Below are positions 1 to 8,538 of a DNA stretch of 64,000 bases, in pieces. Origin of the DNA: Bacteroidales bacterium (lineage in GTDB: Bacteria; Bacteroidota; Bacteroidia; Bacteroidales; VadinHA17); NCBI GenBank assembly GCA_025454795.1, contig JALONT010000007.1:64550-128549 (forward strand), given 5' to 3'. The translations under genes and the position numbers were made by a program. Within the stretch, counting starts at the first letter, position 1. Each line of letters begins with the position of its first letter. The notes below the pieces were generated by a model. It was given only the letters and a program-made list of their open reading frames with translations. It made no database searches and was not told the DNA's origin.

Positions 1-1850
1 CTCAGTTCAAGCAGACCGATACCGTTATAACCTTTTACCTTATTATCCTTGTTGTTCGGATTCAGGGTGATCAACCTGTTGTAATAGTCTTTTGAAGAAC
101 TATAGTCATCTGTCGACATATAATAATATCCAAGGTAGCTGAATGCCTCAACCATCTCATTTTCATTCATAACAGAATCTTCTTCAGCTACTTCAATAAC
201 CTTTTGAAACTTGGCCTTGGCCAGCCCCATTTTAAAATCAGGATCCATTCTTGAATATGTTCGTGCAATCTGTACATGTGCTGGCAGGAAATTTGGTGAT
301 TTCTTAAGTATAATGTTGAATACAGAGTCGGCAGCTTTGTAATTCTCTCCATTATAAAATGCCCTTCCAACCCTCATGTATGCTTCGAAATCATCTTTTG
401 CAGGATCGATAAGTTTTGCCATAGCTTTTGCAGCTTCATTATACCTCCTGAAGGTGCTGTAACTGCTTGCCATTTCACTTATAACACCTCTGTCCTGTGG
501 TTTCAGTTCAAGAACCTTTGCATATTCCCTGAATCCTCTGTCAATCTCTTTTCTGGAGTTATTAACATCGGCCCTTAACTTTTCAACTTTTACTTTAAAT
601 TCATCTAACCCGGGTTTAAGCCTGGCTTTATCAGGTGCTTTTGCTGAATTATACCTGTTATTCTCCTTTTGAAGTTGTTGTTCAAGATTTGAGAGCTCAT
701 CTGACATCTTTGCAAAATTCTGATTCTTCTTCATGAGGATTCTTGCAGTATAATGGTAATCCTTTGGCAATATCCTGTCCTCAGGGACGGTCCTGAATAA
801 TTCATCCATATAACCAAGAGCCTTGTCATAATCGGCGTTCTTTTTCTCATAGTAGGAGTAGCCTGCAAGACGGTTCATATAGGACCTTGATCTGTCAACT
901 GCAAGGATCTCTTCCACATTCTTGATGACTTCATCATAATCTCCGGCATAAAACAGGGCATTTACATACCTGGTTTTAGCAGGAATATTTCCTGCAGTCA
1001 GATCAAGGTATTTCTTGAAATTTGTTTTCGATTGTTCAAGCCTGCCGGCAAGGTAATAAAGCTGTCCCAGTTCACGGTAGGCAGGAGCGTAGTCGGCATT
1101 AAGATTGATCGCTTCTTCGAAATAGGGAATTGCAGCCTGAAGGCTTTTACCTCTGACATAAATATTCCCGATCTTCATATTAGCTGTAGAAGATTTTGGA
1201 TCAGCAAACTGAGCGAGATTGTAGTTTCTGATGGCATTTGAACCGTCATTTGCCAGAATGTAAATATCGCCGGCAATTAAAAATATATCACGATTTTTTG
1301 AATCTATTTTAATAGCCTGTCTTATTAAAGGAAGAGCCGCTGCAGTATCAACCTCCCCATCTTTGATATAGGACTCGGCAATCTTGGCGAGTGCAAATGC
1401 ATAGTCTTTTGCAGGGGGAACAATTTTCTTGATGTTTTTATAAGGAAGAAGAAAACTTTTTGCTTTGGCACGCATCTCTTCAGCAGTTTTATCATCGCCA
1501 TTGTAAAAAGCAACTTTTCCAAGTCCAATATAGTTGAGTGGATCTCCGGTATTGGCATCTACACCTTTCTGGTAGGCATCCTTTGCCGCATTTGCGGCAA
1601 TTGTAAATGAATTGGAAATTGTGTCAGCAAAGTAATTAAGCAAAATATTTTCACCGAGAAAGAAATAGTTTTTGCTGTTTGCCGGTTCTTTCTGGATCAA
1701 TTGCTGCAGGAGTGACTCAGCTTTATCATATTGCTCACTTCTTGTCATCATAAGTGCTGAAGCAAGATCCTGTGCCTGTAAACTACTTACAATAAGTCCT
1801 GACAGAGCAGCAGCCAGAAAAAAACCTTTAATAAAAAATGAACGTTTCAT
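1..1850 (-). CDS. TPR-repeat envelope protein, 3' end cut by window edge
   Basis: The reading frame starts at an ATG at 1850 and stays open to the left edge, giving 616 codons with no stop, so the C-terminus lies outside. The protein opens with a signal peptide (MKRSFFIKGFFLAAALSG, cleavage near LQAQ). The rest is a regular series of about 34-residue tetratricopeptide repeats with alanine, tyrosine and asparagine at the usual places, and a short coiled stretch with EQQLQKENNRY about two thirds along. TPR proteins of this size are common in Bacteroidota downstream of ExbB/ExbD/TonB-type energy-coupling genes and a PstS-like protein, and the neighbour at 1931 is PstS-like. It is probably periplasmic and scaffolds other proteins. 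The role is inferred from context only. Confidence 0.85.
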   Translation of the reverse strand, partial: MKRSFFIKGFFLAAALSGLIVSSLQAQDLASALMMTRSEQYDKAESLLQQLIQKEPANSKNYFFLGENILLNYFADTISNSFTIAANAAKDAYQKGVDANTGDPLNYIGLGKVAFYNGDDKTAEEMRAKAKSFLLPYKNIKKIVPPAKDYAFALAKIAESYIKDGEVDTAAALPLIRQAIKIDSKNRDIFLIAGDIYILANDGSNAIRNYNLAQFADPKSSTANMKIGNIYVRGKSLQAAIPYFEEAINLNADYAPAYRELGQLYYLAGRLEQSKTNFKKYLDLTAGNIPAKTRYVNALFYAGDYDEVIKNVEEILAVDRSRSYMNRLAGYSYYEKKNADYDKALGYMDELFRTVPEDRILPKDYHYTARILMKKNQNFAKMSDELSNLEQQLQKENNRYNSAKAPDKARLKPGLDEFKVKVEKLRADVNNSRKEIDRGFREYAKVLELKPQDRGVISEMASSYSTFRRYNEAAKAMAKLIDPAKDDFEAYMRVGRAFYNGENYKAADSVFNIILKKSPNFLPAHVQIARTYSRMDPDFKMGLAKAKFQKVIEVAEEDSVMNENEMVEAFSYLGYYYMSTDDYSSSKDYYNRLITLNPNNKDNKVKGYNGIGLLEL

Positions 1851-1930
1851 AGTTAAAAATTATTTTGAAGTCAATTATACTGATTTTTATTTTTCTAATT
1901 TCTATTCTCTATAAACTTTATACTTTAAAC

Positions 1931-2887
1931 TTAATTCTTAATCTCTACCAGCCTTATCGGCATTGTTGCCGGTACAAGCCCCGATTTAAGTACAATCCTC
2001 TGTCCCTGTTCTGCAGTAGCCCATTGTATAAAACCAGAGCCCAGTCCTTTAAAAGTTTCCCTTGAGATAAAATATATCTCCCTGACAAACGGATATGACT
2101 TATCATAAATAGATCCCTGGTATGGTCGGTAATATGAATCATCACCTGACAGCTGCTGGGAAACAGCAACAACACGGATTTTCTTGATGAAGCTCATGCT
2201 TGTCGAATCATCCTTGTCGCTGATCCAGTTTACACTTACTATCCCAAGTGCACCAGGATTCCTGGAAACGAAATCAATTACTTCAGCATTATTATTAACA
2301 GCAAAAAAGTTACCCGGAAGATTATCTTTAATTTCGAAAAGTTCCCTGAAATACCTGATGTTGCCAGATTTAGTATTATCAAATATTACACTGATATCGC
2401 TTAGTTTAGATTTCGGATCAAGTTCTTTCCAGTTAACTGTATTTCCAAGAAAAATATCTTTTACTGATTTGAAGGTAAGCAGCGAATCTTTATTATTCTT
2501 GTTAATTACCAGGGCAAGAGCATCATAAGCAAATGTGGTTGTACGCGCAATTACAAGGGTATCTCTCAGGTATTGTATCTGATCGTCGGTAAGCTTCCTG
2601 CTTGTTACAATAACCTTAACCGAATCATTCATAAAATCATTTATGACATCAAATTCAGGTTTAAAAGTAGCCTTGATCTTTGCATTATCATATAGATGTG
2701 TAAAGGTAAAGACCTCAGTATCAATAAGAGGCTGGAACGATTCATCAGAAATGATTTTAATGTTACCCCTTGTAGGTGTCTCCTGTATAACCGTATTACC
2801 ACCCTGGCATGAAACAAAAGAGAGTACCAATCCTGCAGTCAGAATGCGAATTCCTGAATATAAAATATGCCTTTTAATCCTGGTCAC
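1931..2887 (-). CDS. PstS-like phosphate-binding lipoprotein
   Basis: This is a periplasmic binding protein of the PstS/PBP-like-2 type. The body has the family pattern: NIKIISDESF near the mature N-terminus, then VIVTSRKLTDDQ and a C-terminal GFIQWATAEQGQRIVLKSGL segment, typical of phosphate-binding paralogues in Bacteroidota. The frame is open up to a TTG at 2986 and has an ATG at 2962. I prefer the GTG at 2887 because it places the lipobox cysteine (FVSCQGG) at residue 27, a normal lipoprotein signal length. From the ATG it would be residue 52. The gene is 80 bp upstream of the TPR gene on the same strand. In this phylum such proteins often accompany TonB/ExbBD genes and need not serve the Pst transporter. 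No pst permease genes are visible. Confidence 0.8.
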   Translation of the reverse strand: MTRIKRHILYSGIRILTAGLVLSFVSCQGGNTVIQETPTRGNIKIISDESFQPLIDTEVFTFTHLYDNAKIKATFKPEFDVINDFMNDSVKVIVTSRKLTDDQIQYLRDTLVIARTTTFAYDALALVINKNNKDSLLTFKSVKDIFLGNTVNWKELDPKSKLSDISVIFDNTKSGNIRYFRELFEIKDNLPGNFFAVNNNAEVIDFVSRNPGALGIVSVNWISDKDDSTSMSFIKKIRVVAVSQQLSGDDSYYRPYQGSIYDKSYPFVREIYFISRETFKGLGSGFIQWATAEQGQRIVLKSGLVPATMPIRLVEIKN

Positions 2888-3076
2888 AACAACTTGGGTG
2901 GTGGAAATAAAATTTCGGCCCGCAATGTTAATAAAATTTTGTATAAATGTTACTATGCTCATAACCTTAAAATTTTGAAATAGCAAATTTTTTATTAAAT
3001 AAGCTACTGCAAAGTATATGCCAAGCTAAAAATCCGGACTACCTCACATCATCGGTCCGGATGAAAAGAACTGATC

Positions 3077-3304
3077 CTATTCTTCTTCTTGTGCGAAAAA
3101 AGCTTCCTTAATCTGTTTGTAAGTGACATAAAATCTGTACACGCCGTAAAAAACAAATGTTGATCCGATTATAACACGAATGGCTTTATCAATATTAAAC
3201 ATTTGTGAAAAGAAAAGCAGAAAGATCCCTACCCCCAGATAAAACATTACCATGAATATGCCGAATACGGCATGAAATTGCTGTAGTATTTTATTATTGT
3301 TCAT
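3077..3304 (-). CDS. small two-helix membrane protein
   Basis: A 75-residue protein with two hydrophobic helices (about residues 12-33 and 42-60) and a charged C-terminal tail ending in QEEE. I do not recognise a named family. It lies 90-190 bp upstream of the PstS-like gene on the same strand and is probably co-transcribed with it and the TPR gene, so a role in the same envelope complex is plausible. The AT-rich 95 bp to the next gene upstream (queA) shows no clear promoter box. Confidence 0.7.
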   Translation of the reverse strand: MNNNKILQQFHAVFGIFMVMFYLGVGIFLLFFSQMFNIDKAIRVIIGSTFVFYGVYRFYVTYKQIKEAFFAQEEE

Positions 3305-3399
3305 CCTGAAAAAATTTGGCGGTAATAAAAGAAAAATAAAATAATTCCAAAGATAATTATAATTGTTTAAATGTTTTTAATTAACCATAAAGGAAACCG

Positions 3400-4623
3400 T
3401 TATCTCACTAAAAGTGAACAGTCACCATAACTCAAAAACCTGAAACCGTTCCCAAGAGCATAGTTGTAAATATTCTGCCAGTCTCTTCCAACCCAGGCAG
3501 ATATTAACAGCAGAAGTGTGCTTTTTGGCTGATGGAAATTCGTGATCATGCCGCTTATAACTCTGAATTTGTATCCCGGGATAATCATTATTTTAGTTGA
3601 AGCTTCAAGATAACCAGCCCTTTTTTCCCCCATTAGATCCAGCAAAATTCCTAGTGATTCTGTAAGCGTCACCTCTTTCTCAGGCTCATACGGCTCCCAT
3701 TGTCCTGTGAAAAGTCCATTTTTATCTGAATCAGGATTATTTTTAATTTTTACACCAAGCCAGTAGAGACTTTCAAGTGTCCTGACGCTGGTTGTTCCGA
3801 CAGCTATAATTTTATCCTGATGCTGAAGCAGCAATTCAACTGTCTTTTTTGTAACAATATAATATTCGCTATGCATCTCATGCTTTGAAATATCTTTCGT
3901 CTTAACCGGCTGGAAGGTACCGGCACCTACATGCAGAGTCACATCTGCCGATTTTATACCATTATTGCTTATCCGATCAAGAACATCTTCAGTGAAATGC
4001 AGACCGGCAGTGGGAGCTGCCACAGAACCATTAATCTTGGAATATACTGTCTGATAGCGGAGGTAATCCTGCTCTTCATCTTCACGTTTAACATAGGGAG
4101 GGAGAGGGATATGTCCGATATTTTCAATTACTACCCCAAAAGTGATGTTATCAGGTTCCCATCTGAATCTAATTCTCCATGCACCTCCTGTCTCAGGATT
4201 CAATCTTTCAGCTGATAATATGTACTCTCTTCCTCTGTATTGAAATCCCGAGGTCAGGATTCCGTTCTTCCACTTTTTCAGATTTCCGATCATGCACTTC
4301 CATTCTACAGGAGCTATCGAACTGAAAGATTTCTGATAATCAGCCGTTTTAAATGGCTCAAGGCAAAATACCTCTATATTCGCACCTGTATCCTTTTTAA
4401 ATATTAGCCGGGCCCTGATAACTTTTGTATTATTAAATACAAGGAGTGATTCAGCAGGCAGGTATTTCGTGATGTTTTTGAATTTATCCCTGCTTATGTT
4501 ACCTTTATTATATAGTAACAATTGCGAATTATCACGAACCATAACCGGATATTGGGCTATTCTATCCTCCGGAAGCTCATAATCATAATCCTCAATGTTT
4601 ATATCCCTGGATAAATCTCTCAT
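3400..4623 (-). CDS. queA: tRNA preQ1(34) S-adenosylmethionine ribosyltransferase-isomerase
   Basis: QueA transfers and isomerises the ribosyl moiety of S-adenosylmethionine onto preQ1 at tRNA position 34, giving epoxyqueuosine. The N-terminus INIEDYDYELPEDRIAQYP and the motifs VFNNTKVIRARL, PTAGLHFTEDVL, TLHVGAGTFQPVK and TNFHQPKSTLLLL are diagnostic. The protein is 407 residues, longer than the about 356 of the E. coli enzyme; the extra length is in the middle (residues about 110-180). The frame continues upstream to 4686, but that part translates a short repeat in the leader, so the ATG at 4623 is taken. A TACTTTTG box lies on this strand at 4681-4674. It is divergent from the RNase P RNA gene. 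Confidence 0.93.
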   Translation of the reverse strand: MRDLSRDINIEDYDYELPEDRIAQYPVMVRDNSQLLLYNKGNISRDKFKNITKYLPAESLLVFNNTKVIRARLIFKKDTGANIEVFCLEPFKTADYQKSFSSIAPVEWKCMIGNLKKWKNGILTSGFQYRGREYILSAERLNPETGGAWRIRFRWEPDNITFGVVIENIGHIPLPPYVKREDEEQDYLRYQTVYSKINGSVAAPTAGLHFTEDVLDRISNNGIKSADVTLHVGAGTFQPVKTKDISKHEMHSEYYIVTKKTVELLLQHQDKIIAVGTTSVRTLESLYWLGVKIKNNPDSDKNGLFTGQWEPYEPEKEVTLTESLGILLDLMGEKRAGYLEASTKIMIIPGYKFRVISGMITNFHQPKSTLLLLISAWVGRDWQNIYNYALGNGFRFLSYGDCSLLVR

Positions 4624-4640
4624 TAAATATTGGCTTGCCA

Positions 4641-4668
4641 CACGCCGTACACCACACACCGAACACCG
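4641..4668. repeat. degenerate 7-bp repeats in the queA leader
   Basis: Four imperfect 7-bp units (CACGCCG, TACACCA, CACACCG, AACACCG) lie between the queA promoter box and its start codon, flanked by a direct repeat GGCTTGC at 4632 and 4668. They belong in style to the other intergenic short-unit arrays of this window. Confidence 0.5.
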
Positions 4669-4673
4669 GCTTG

Positions 4674-4681
4674 CAAAAGTA
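4674..4681 (-). promoter_or_regulatory. queA promoter -7 box
   Basis: Reads TACTTTTG on the minus strand, matching the Bacteroidota TAnnTTTG box, about 50 bp before the chosen queA start. No strong -33 TTTG is seen. Confidence 0.5.
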
Positions 4682-4711
4682 ACCATTTTTATATTTTAAT
4701 TTAATATTTCT

Positions 4712-4719
4712 TACCTTTG
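4712..4719 (+). promoter_or_regulatory. rnpB promoter -7 box
   Basis: TACCTTTG fits TAnnTTTG and ends 5 bp before the predicted 5' end of RNase P RNA at 4724, the right spacing for a -7 element. Confidence 0.65.
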
Positions 4720-4723
4720 CACA

Positions 4724-5116
4724 GCAGCAGGCTGTTCCATCGTCCCGCAACGAGAGAAGTCGAGATGCAGGAAGGAAAGTCCGGGCAACACAGAGCACCA
4801 TGCTTCCTAACGGGAAGATATCCGTGAGGGTATAGCAGTGTAACAGAAAATAACCACTGCCCTGAGCGAAGGCGAAGGACAGAACGGGTGAAAAGGAGAG
4901 GTAAGAGCTCACCGGTTCCGGTGGTAACACTGGAAGCCGTACACCTGATGGGTTGAAAGACCACATATACCGGCTTGCAGGATTGCTCGTCCGATGCCGG
5001 GGGGTAGGTCGTAGGATCACGGTAGTGATGCCGTGACAAGATAAATGATGGAAAACGGTTTTACATTCTTTCGAAGAAACCTGAACCGTACAGAACCCGG
5101 CTTACAGGCCAGCTGC
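4724..5116 (+). ncRNA. rnpB: RNase P RNA (bacterial class A)
   Basis: This is the catalytic RNA that removes the 5' leaders of pre-tRNAs. The conserved 5' core GGAAAGTCCGGGC (starting near 4773) and the matching 3' core ACAGAACCCGGCTTA (near 5091) form helix P4. GAAGTCGAGATGCAGG and the GGTAAGAGCTCACCG region are further conserved pieces. The P1 helix pairs GCAGC at 4724-4728 with GCTGC at 5112-5116, which fixes the ends. The length of about 393 nt is usual for the phylum. It is preceded by a TAnnTTTG box and followed by a strong hairpin, so it is an independent unit between the divergent queA and a convergent LolA-like gene. Apparent open frames antisense to it are not genes. Confidence 0.95.
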
Positions 5117-5121
5117 AAATA

Positions 5122-5156
5122 CAGAGGCGCCCAAATAGGGCGCCTCTGCTATTTCT
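5122..5156 (+). terminator. rnpB terminator hairpin
   Basis: A perfect 11-bp stem (CAGAGGCGCCC paired with GGGCGCCTCTG, loop AAATA) starts 6 bp after the RNA ends. The T-run after it is weak (CTATTTCTG). Confidence 0.75.
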
Positions 5157-5230
5157 GTGTGTTGATACATTCTGGATTTTAGCTTTCCTCCCGGGGACCT
5201 GGTGGGGTTTTCAAAACATTGTAAACTTAG

Positions 5231-5932
5231 TTACTTTGCCTTAAAGACACTATTATCCATTGGGATATCAACTTCAACCTTTGTAAAACTGGTCACGAAC
5301 TCCATTCCGCTGGCAGAAGTAGTGGTTTTCATAGGAAGAAGTATCCCATTTGTCTCTTTATAATCTGACGGGTAGGATTCCAGAGTCATAGACATTCCCT
5401 TGCTGTTTACCGTTGCGGTTGTTTTTACAAGAAGATATTTTACTTTATCAATGAAAAGATTAAGTACGGTTCCTCCCTCAATAGTTGCTTTGATCTTATA
5501 AGTTGCACTTCCATTTACCGTTTCTTCACCATCGAGAGCAAGCTGACCATTCTTTAGGAAATTATCCAGGTAATTCTGGAAAACATTGCTTCTGAGCATA
5601 TTCTTTACTTCATCCGGTCCCATCTCAACCGGATCAGAAGATCCTGTCATAGGGTTAATCATATAACCTCTTTCTCCATCGTACAACTGAATCATTTCCT
5701 GGCCATTGATATTTGTGACAGTCTTGATCTTATCAGGGTTTTTCATCCATATCTCCATTGGCATTTCCATACCCATCATTGACATGCTCCCGGTTATCTT
5801 TAAAGTTTTAATACTGCCTGTCTGGTCAAGTTTATTGGCAACAGTATACTTCTTGACAATATTCTCAAGCGACTGGGCACTTATTACAGTAGCAGCAAGG
5901 ATAAATGTGACGATCAACAATATTCTTTTCAT
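5231..5932 (-). CDS. LolA-like outer membrane lipoprotein carrier-family protein
   Basis: A 233-residue secreted protein with a signal peptide (MKRILLIVTFILAATVISAQ). The mature part has the half-barrel pattern of LolA/LolB-like proteins: GSMSMMGMEMPMEIWMKNPDKIKT, then YLLVKTTATV and ESYPSDYKETNGILLPMK. Bacteroidota have several such proteins annotated as outer-membrane-lipoprotein-sorting proteins whose cargo is unknown. The start lies 10 bp downstream of the kdsA stop, so the two are probably one transcript. It could carry a lipid or lipoprotein between membranes, in keeping with its LPS-biosynthesis partner, but that is inference. Confidence 0.75.
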   Translation of the reverse strand: MKRILLIVTFILAATVISAQSLENIVKKYTVANKLDQTGSIKTLKITGSMSMMGMEMPMEIWMKNPDKIKTVTNINGQEMIQLYDGERGYMINPMTGSSDPVEMGPDEVKNMLRSNVFQNYLDNFLKNGQLALDGEETVNGSATYKIKATIEGGTVLNLFIDKVKYLLVKTTATVNSKGMSMTLESYPSDYKETNGILLPMKTTTSASGMEFVTSFTKVEVDIPMDNSVFKAK

Positions 5933-5942
5933 AAAAGAAAAG

Positions 5943-6776
5943 TTACTTATTAAATGAATTTATCGTTTTTCTGATTGCAACAAGCTTGAATAACAGATCA
6001 TTCATCGCTGACAATTTTAGCATATTTGCACCATCAGATTTTGCAGCCGAAGGATTCGGATGTGTTTCCATGAAAATTCCGTCAGTACCAACACTGACTG
6101 CAGCTTTACCAATTACCTCAATCATTTCAGGATTTCCTCCCGACACTCCTGAATCCTGGTTTGGTTGCTGAAGGGAATGTGTTATGTCCATTATAACAGG
6201 AACTCCTGTTTTTTGCATCACAGGAATATTTCTGAAATCAACGACAATATCCTGGTAGCCGAACATATTCCCCCGGTCTGTAATCATTATATTATTGTTG
6301 CCTGAATCTCTGACTTTCTCAACAGCAAATTTCATTGAAGCTCCTGATAAAAACTGACCCTTCTTGATATTAACCCATTTACCGGTTTTTGCTGCCGCGA
6401 CAAGAAGGTCTGTCTGTCTGCAAAGGAATGCAGGTATCTGAAGTATATCAACATATTGTGCAGCAATTGCAGCTTCTTCCGGATTGTGTATATCGGTTAT
6501 AACAGGTATTTTAAACCTGGTTTTTACATCGGCCAGGATTTCTAAAGCTTTAATATCACCGATACCTGAAAAGGAATCAGCCTTTGACCGGTTTGCTTTT
6601 CTGTAGGACGCTTTAAAAACGTAGGGAATGTGATACTTATCTGTTAACTTTACAAGATGTTCTGCAATTTTAAAAACCACATCTTCCCCCTCGACAATAC
6701 AAGGCCCTGCAATTAACAGAAAATTACCTGTTGCTCTGTATTTCAGTCCGGGTATATTTATTCCGCTCTTATTCAT
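5943..6776 (-). CDS. kdsA: 3-deoxy-8-phosphooctulonate synthase
   Basis: KdsA condenses phosphoenolpyruvate with arabinose 5-phosphate to form Kdo 8-phosphate for lipopolysaccharide core, in the cytosol. At 277 residues it has normal family length. Diagnostic segments are LIAGPCIVEG near residue 22, FKASYRKANRSK, PVITDIHNPEEA, QIPAFLCRQTDLL, KKGQFLSG, DRGNMFGYQDIVVDFRN and DITHSLQQPN. The last includes the usual D-x-THS segment, and the asparagine in KANRSK suggests the metal-independent class. An 8-bp tandem repeat array lies upstream between it and rarA. The LolA-like gene follows at 10 bp. Confidence 0.95.
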   Translation of the reverse strand: MNKSGINIPGLKYRATGNFLLIAGPCIVEGEDVVFKIAEHLVKLTDKYHIPYVFKASYRKANRSKADSFSGIGDIKALEILADVKTRFKIPVITDIHNPEEAAIAAQYVDILQIPAFLCRQTDLLVAAAKTGKWVNIKKGQFLSGASMKFAVEKVRDSGNNNIMITDRGNMFGYQDIVVDFRNIPVMQKTGVPVIMDITHSLQQPNQDSGVSGGNPEMIEVIGKAAVSVGTDGIFMETHPNPSAAKSDGANMLKLSAMNDLLFKLVAIRKTINSFNK

Positions 6777-6835
6777 TTCATTGTAAAGTTAAGTATTTTA
6801 TTATTTTCACATAATTGTAGCTCTTTGCCCTTTAT

Positions 6836-6939
6836 GCCTTTGCGCCTTTACGCCTTTGCGCCTTTACGCCTTTACGCCTTTGCGCCTTTACGCCTTTACG
6901 CCTTTGCGCCTTTGCGCCTTTACGCCTTTACGCCTTTAT
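6836..6939. repeat. 8-bp tandem array (13 units) overlapping the rarA stop
   Basis: Thirteen uninterrupted 8-bp units of the form GCCTTT(G/A)C, the last being GCCTTTAT. The final unit supplies the rarA stop codon (TTA at 6936-6938 on the plus strand). A degenerate unit precedes it from 6827. A unit of this type recurs in the array near 36092. Confidence 0.9.
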
Positions 6940-8234
6940 TTCCCATAATCGTAGATATCCTTCCACATTCCATTCAGCTTCTTTCTGATCTCATCTTCCT
7001 TCTGATTTGTCCCGGGCTCGTAAAACTGAGTTCCCTTCAACTCCCCGGGAAGAAAATTATCAGGAACAAAATTTCCCGAATAACTGTGAGCATATTTATA
7101 ATCCTTTCCATAACCTAAATTTTTCATAAGCTTTGTCGGAGCATTTCTTATATGTAAGGGAACCGGGAGATCTCCTTTCTCTCTGACCGATTCGATTGCT
7201 CCCTCAATTGCCATGTAGATCGAATTACTCTTGGGTGAGGTGGCAAGATACACTGCGGCTTCTGAAAGAATTATTCTTGATTCAGGCCACCCGATAACGT
7301 TCACAGCCTCAAAACACGCCTGAGCGAGAAGCAGAGCATTGGGATTTGCAAGTCCAATATCTTCTGCTGCAAGAATGAGCATCCTTCGGGCAATGAACTT
7401 CGGATCTTCCCCTCCTTCAACCATCCGTGCAAGCCAGTAAACGGCAGCATTGGGATCGCTTCCTCTCATTGATTTTATAAAAGCAGAGATGATATCATAG
7501 TGCTGTTCTCCATTCTTATCATACAATGCAAGGTTTTTCTGAACATGGGTAAGTACCTTCTCATTTGTAATAATGATCTTACCATTTTCCTTCTCATCTG
7601 CTTCCGATGATACTACCAGTTCAAGTGCATTGTAGAGTTTTCTTGCATCACCTCCTGAAACACGGAGCAATGCTTCGTACTCTTCAATTTCTATTTCATA
7701 TGCTGCAAGAAAAGTATCTTTCTTCAATGCGCGGTTCAGCAACTCTGTAAGCTCTTCTTCATCAAGAGGCTTCATAATGTAAACCTGGCAGCGTGAGAGG
7801 AGTGGGGATATTACCTCAAATGAAGGGTTTTCGGTTGTAGCACCAATCAGCGTGATAACTCCCTTTTCAACAGCACTCAAAAGAGAATCCTGCTGCGATT
7901 TGTTAAAACGATGAATCTCATCTATAAACACCACCGAATTTGGTTGATCGAAGAACTGCTGTTTTTTCGCCTTTTCAATAGTCTCCCTGACATCTTTTAC
8001 ACCCGAATGTACAGCACTCAGGTGAAAGAAAGGACGCTTCAACGTATTTGCTATTATCCAGGCGAGCGTAGTTTTTCCTACTCCGGGAGGGCCCCATAAT
8101 ATAAAGGATGGGATATTTCCGGATTCTATCACCTTCCTCAGTACGGCATCCTTACCTACCAGGTGTTCCTGTCCGCAAAACTCATCAAGATCTTTTGGTC
8201 TTAATCTTTCCGCAAGCGGCTGATTCGGCAGCAT
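6936..8234 (-). CDS. rarA: replication-associated recombination protein A (AAA+ ATPase)
   Basis: RarA/MgsA is a clamp-loader-like AAA+ ATPase that acts at stalled replication forks. The 432-residue protein begins with [20 protein letters not shown] and has Walker [12 protein letters not shown] at about residue 48, Walker [11 protein letters not shown], a sensor TTENPSFEV and, in the second half, the MgsA C-terminal domain ([40 protein letters not shown]). Length and domain order are normal. The stop codon lies inside an 8-bp tandem array, so the last residue (GK) is directly set by the repeat boundary. It is a single gene transcribed away from the 300-bp gap at 8235. Confidence 0.94.
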   Translation of the reverse strand: MLPNQPLAERLRPKDLDEFCGQEHLVGKDAVLRKVIESGNIPSFILWGPPGVGKTTLAWIIANTLKRPFFHLSAVHSGVKDVRETIEKAKKQQFFDQPNSVVFIDEIHRFNKSQQDSLLSAVEKGVITLIGATTENPSFEVISPLLSRCQVYIMKPLDEEELTELLNRALKKDTFLAAYEIEIEEYEALLRVSGGDARKLYNALELVVSSEADEKENGKIIITNEKVLTHVQKNLALYDKNGEQHYDIISAFIKSMRGSDPNAAVYWLARMVEGGEDPKFIARRMLILAAEDIGLANPNALLLAQACFEAVNVIGWPESRIILSEAAVYLATSPKSNSIYMAIEGAIESVREKGDLPVPLHIRNAPTKLMKNLGYGKDYKYAHSYSGNFVPDNFLPGELKGTQFYEPGTNQKEDEIRKKLNGMWKDIYDYGK

Positions 8235-8538
8235 AAACTTAAGTTTTTGTAAAAGTAATAAATTAAATGTTTTCAGATGGGTCTGACGCCGGGAAGCTGA
8301 TGTAACCGGAAAGCTTTCTTACAGCGATCCACCTGTTTCAATAAATCAAATAAAAGTTTCAATTACCGGACTTGCAGATACTGACAATTTTTTATGTTAA
8401 TTAATTTTTACTAAATTGCTACGAATTTATTGCCATTAAAAAAATAAATTAATACTTTTAACAATTGAATTTGATTTAATAAGGTAGATTTTTGGAAAGT
8501 TTGTTGTATTTGATTGCATTCAGATATAAAATTCAGTT
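8235..8538. other. gene-free gap between divergent genes
   Basis: About 300 bp, strongly AT-rich in its right two thirds. No reading frame of note. It must carry the promoters of rarA and of the gene at 8539, but I see no exact TAnnTTTG box. TACTTTTA on the minus strand near 8262 is the nearest for rarA. The GC-richer patch at 8276-8335 was not recognised. Confidence 0.5.

Noticed and set aside
4701..5039. Open frames of 112 and 142 codons antisense to the RNase P RNA
   Set aside because: They cover conserved structural RNA and have no protein-like composition; rnpB explains the sequence.
6825..7118. 97-codon frame encoding a repeated LRLYAFAP-type peptide
   Set aside because: It is a translation of the 8-bp tandem array running into the antisense of rarA.
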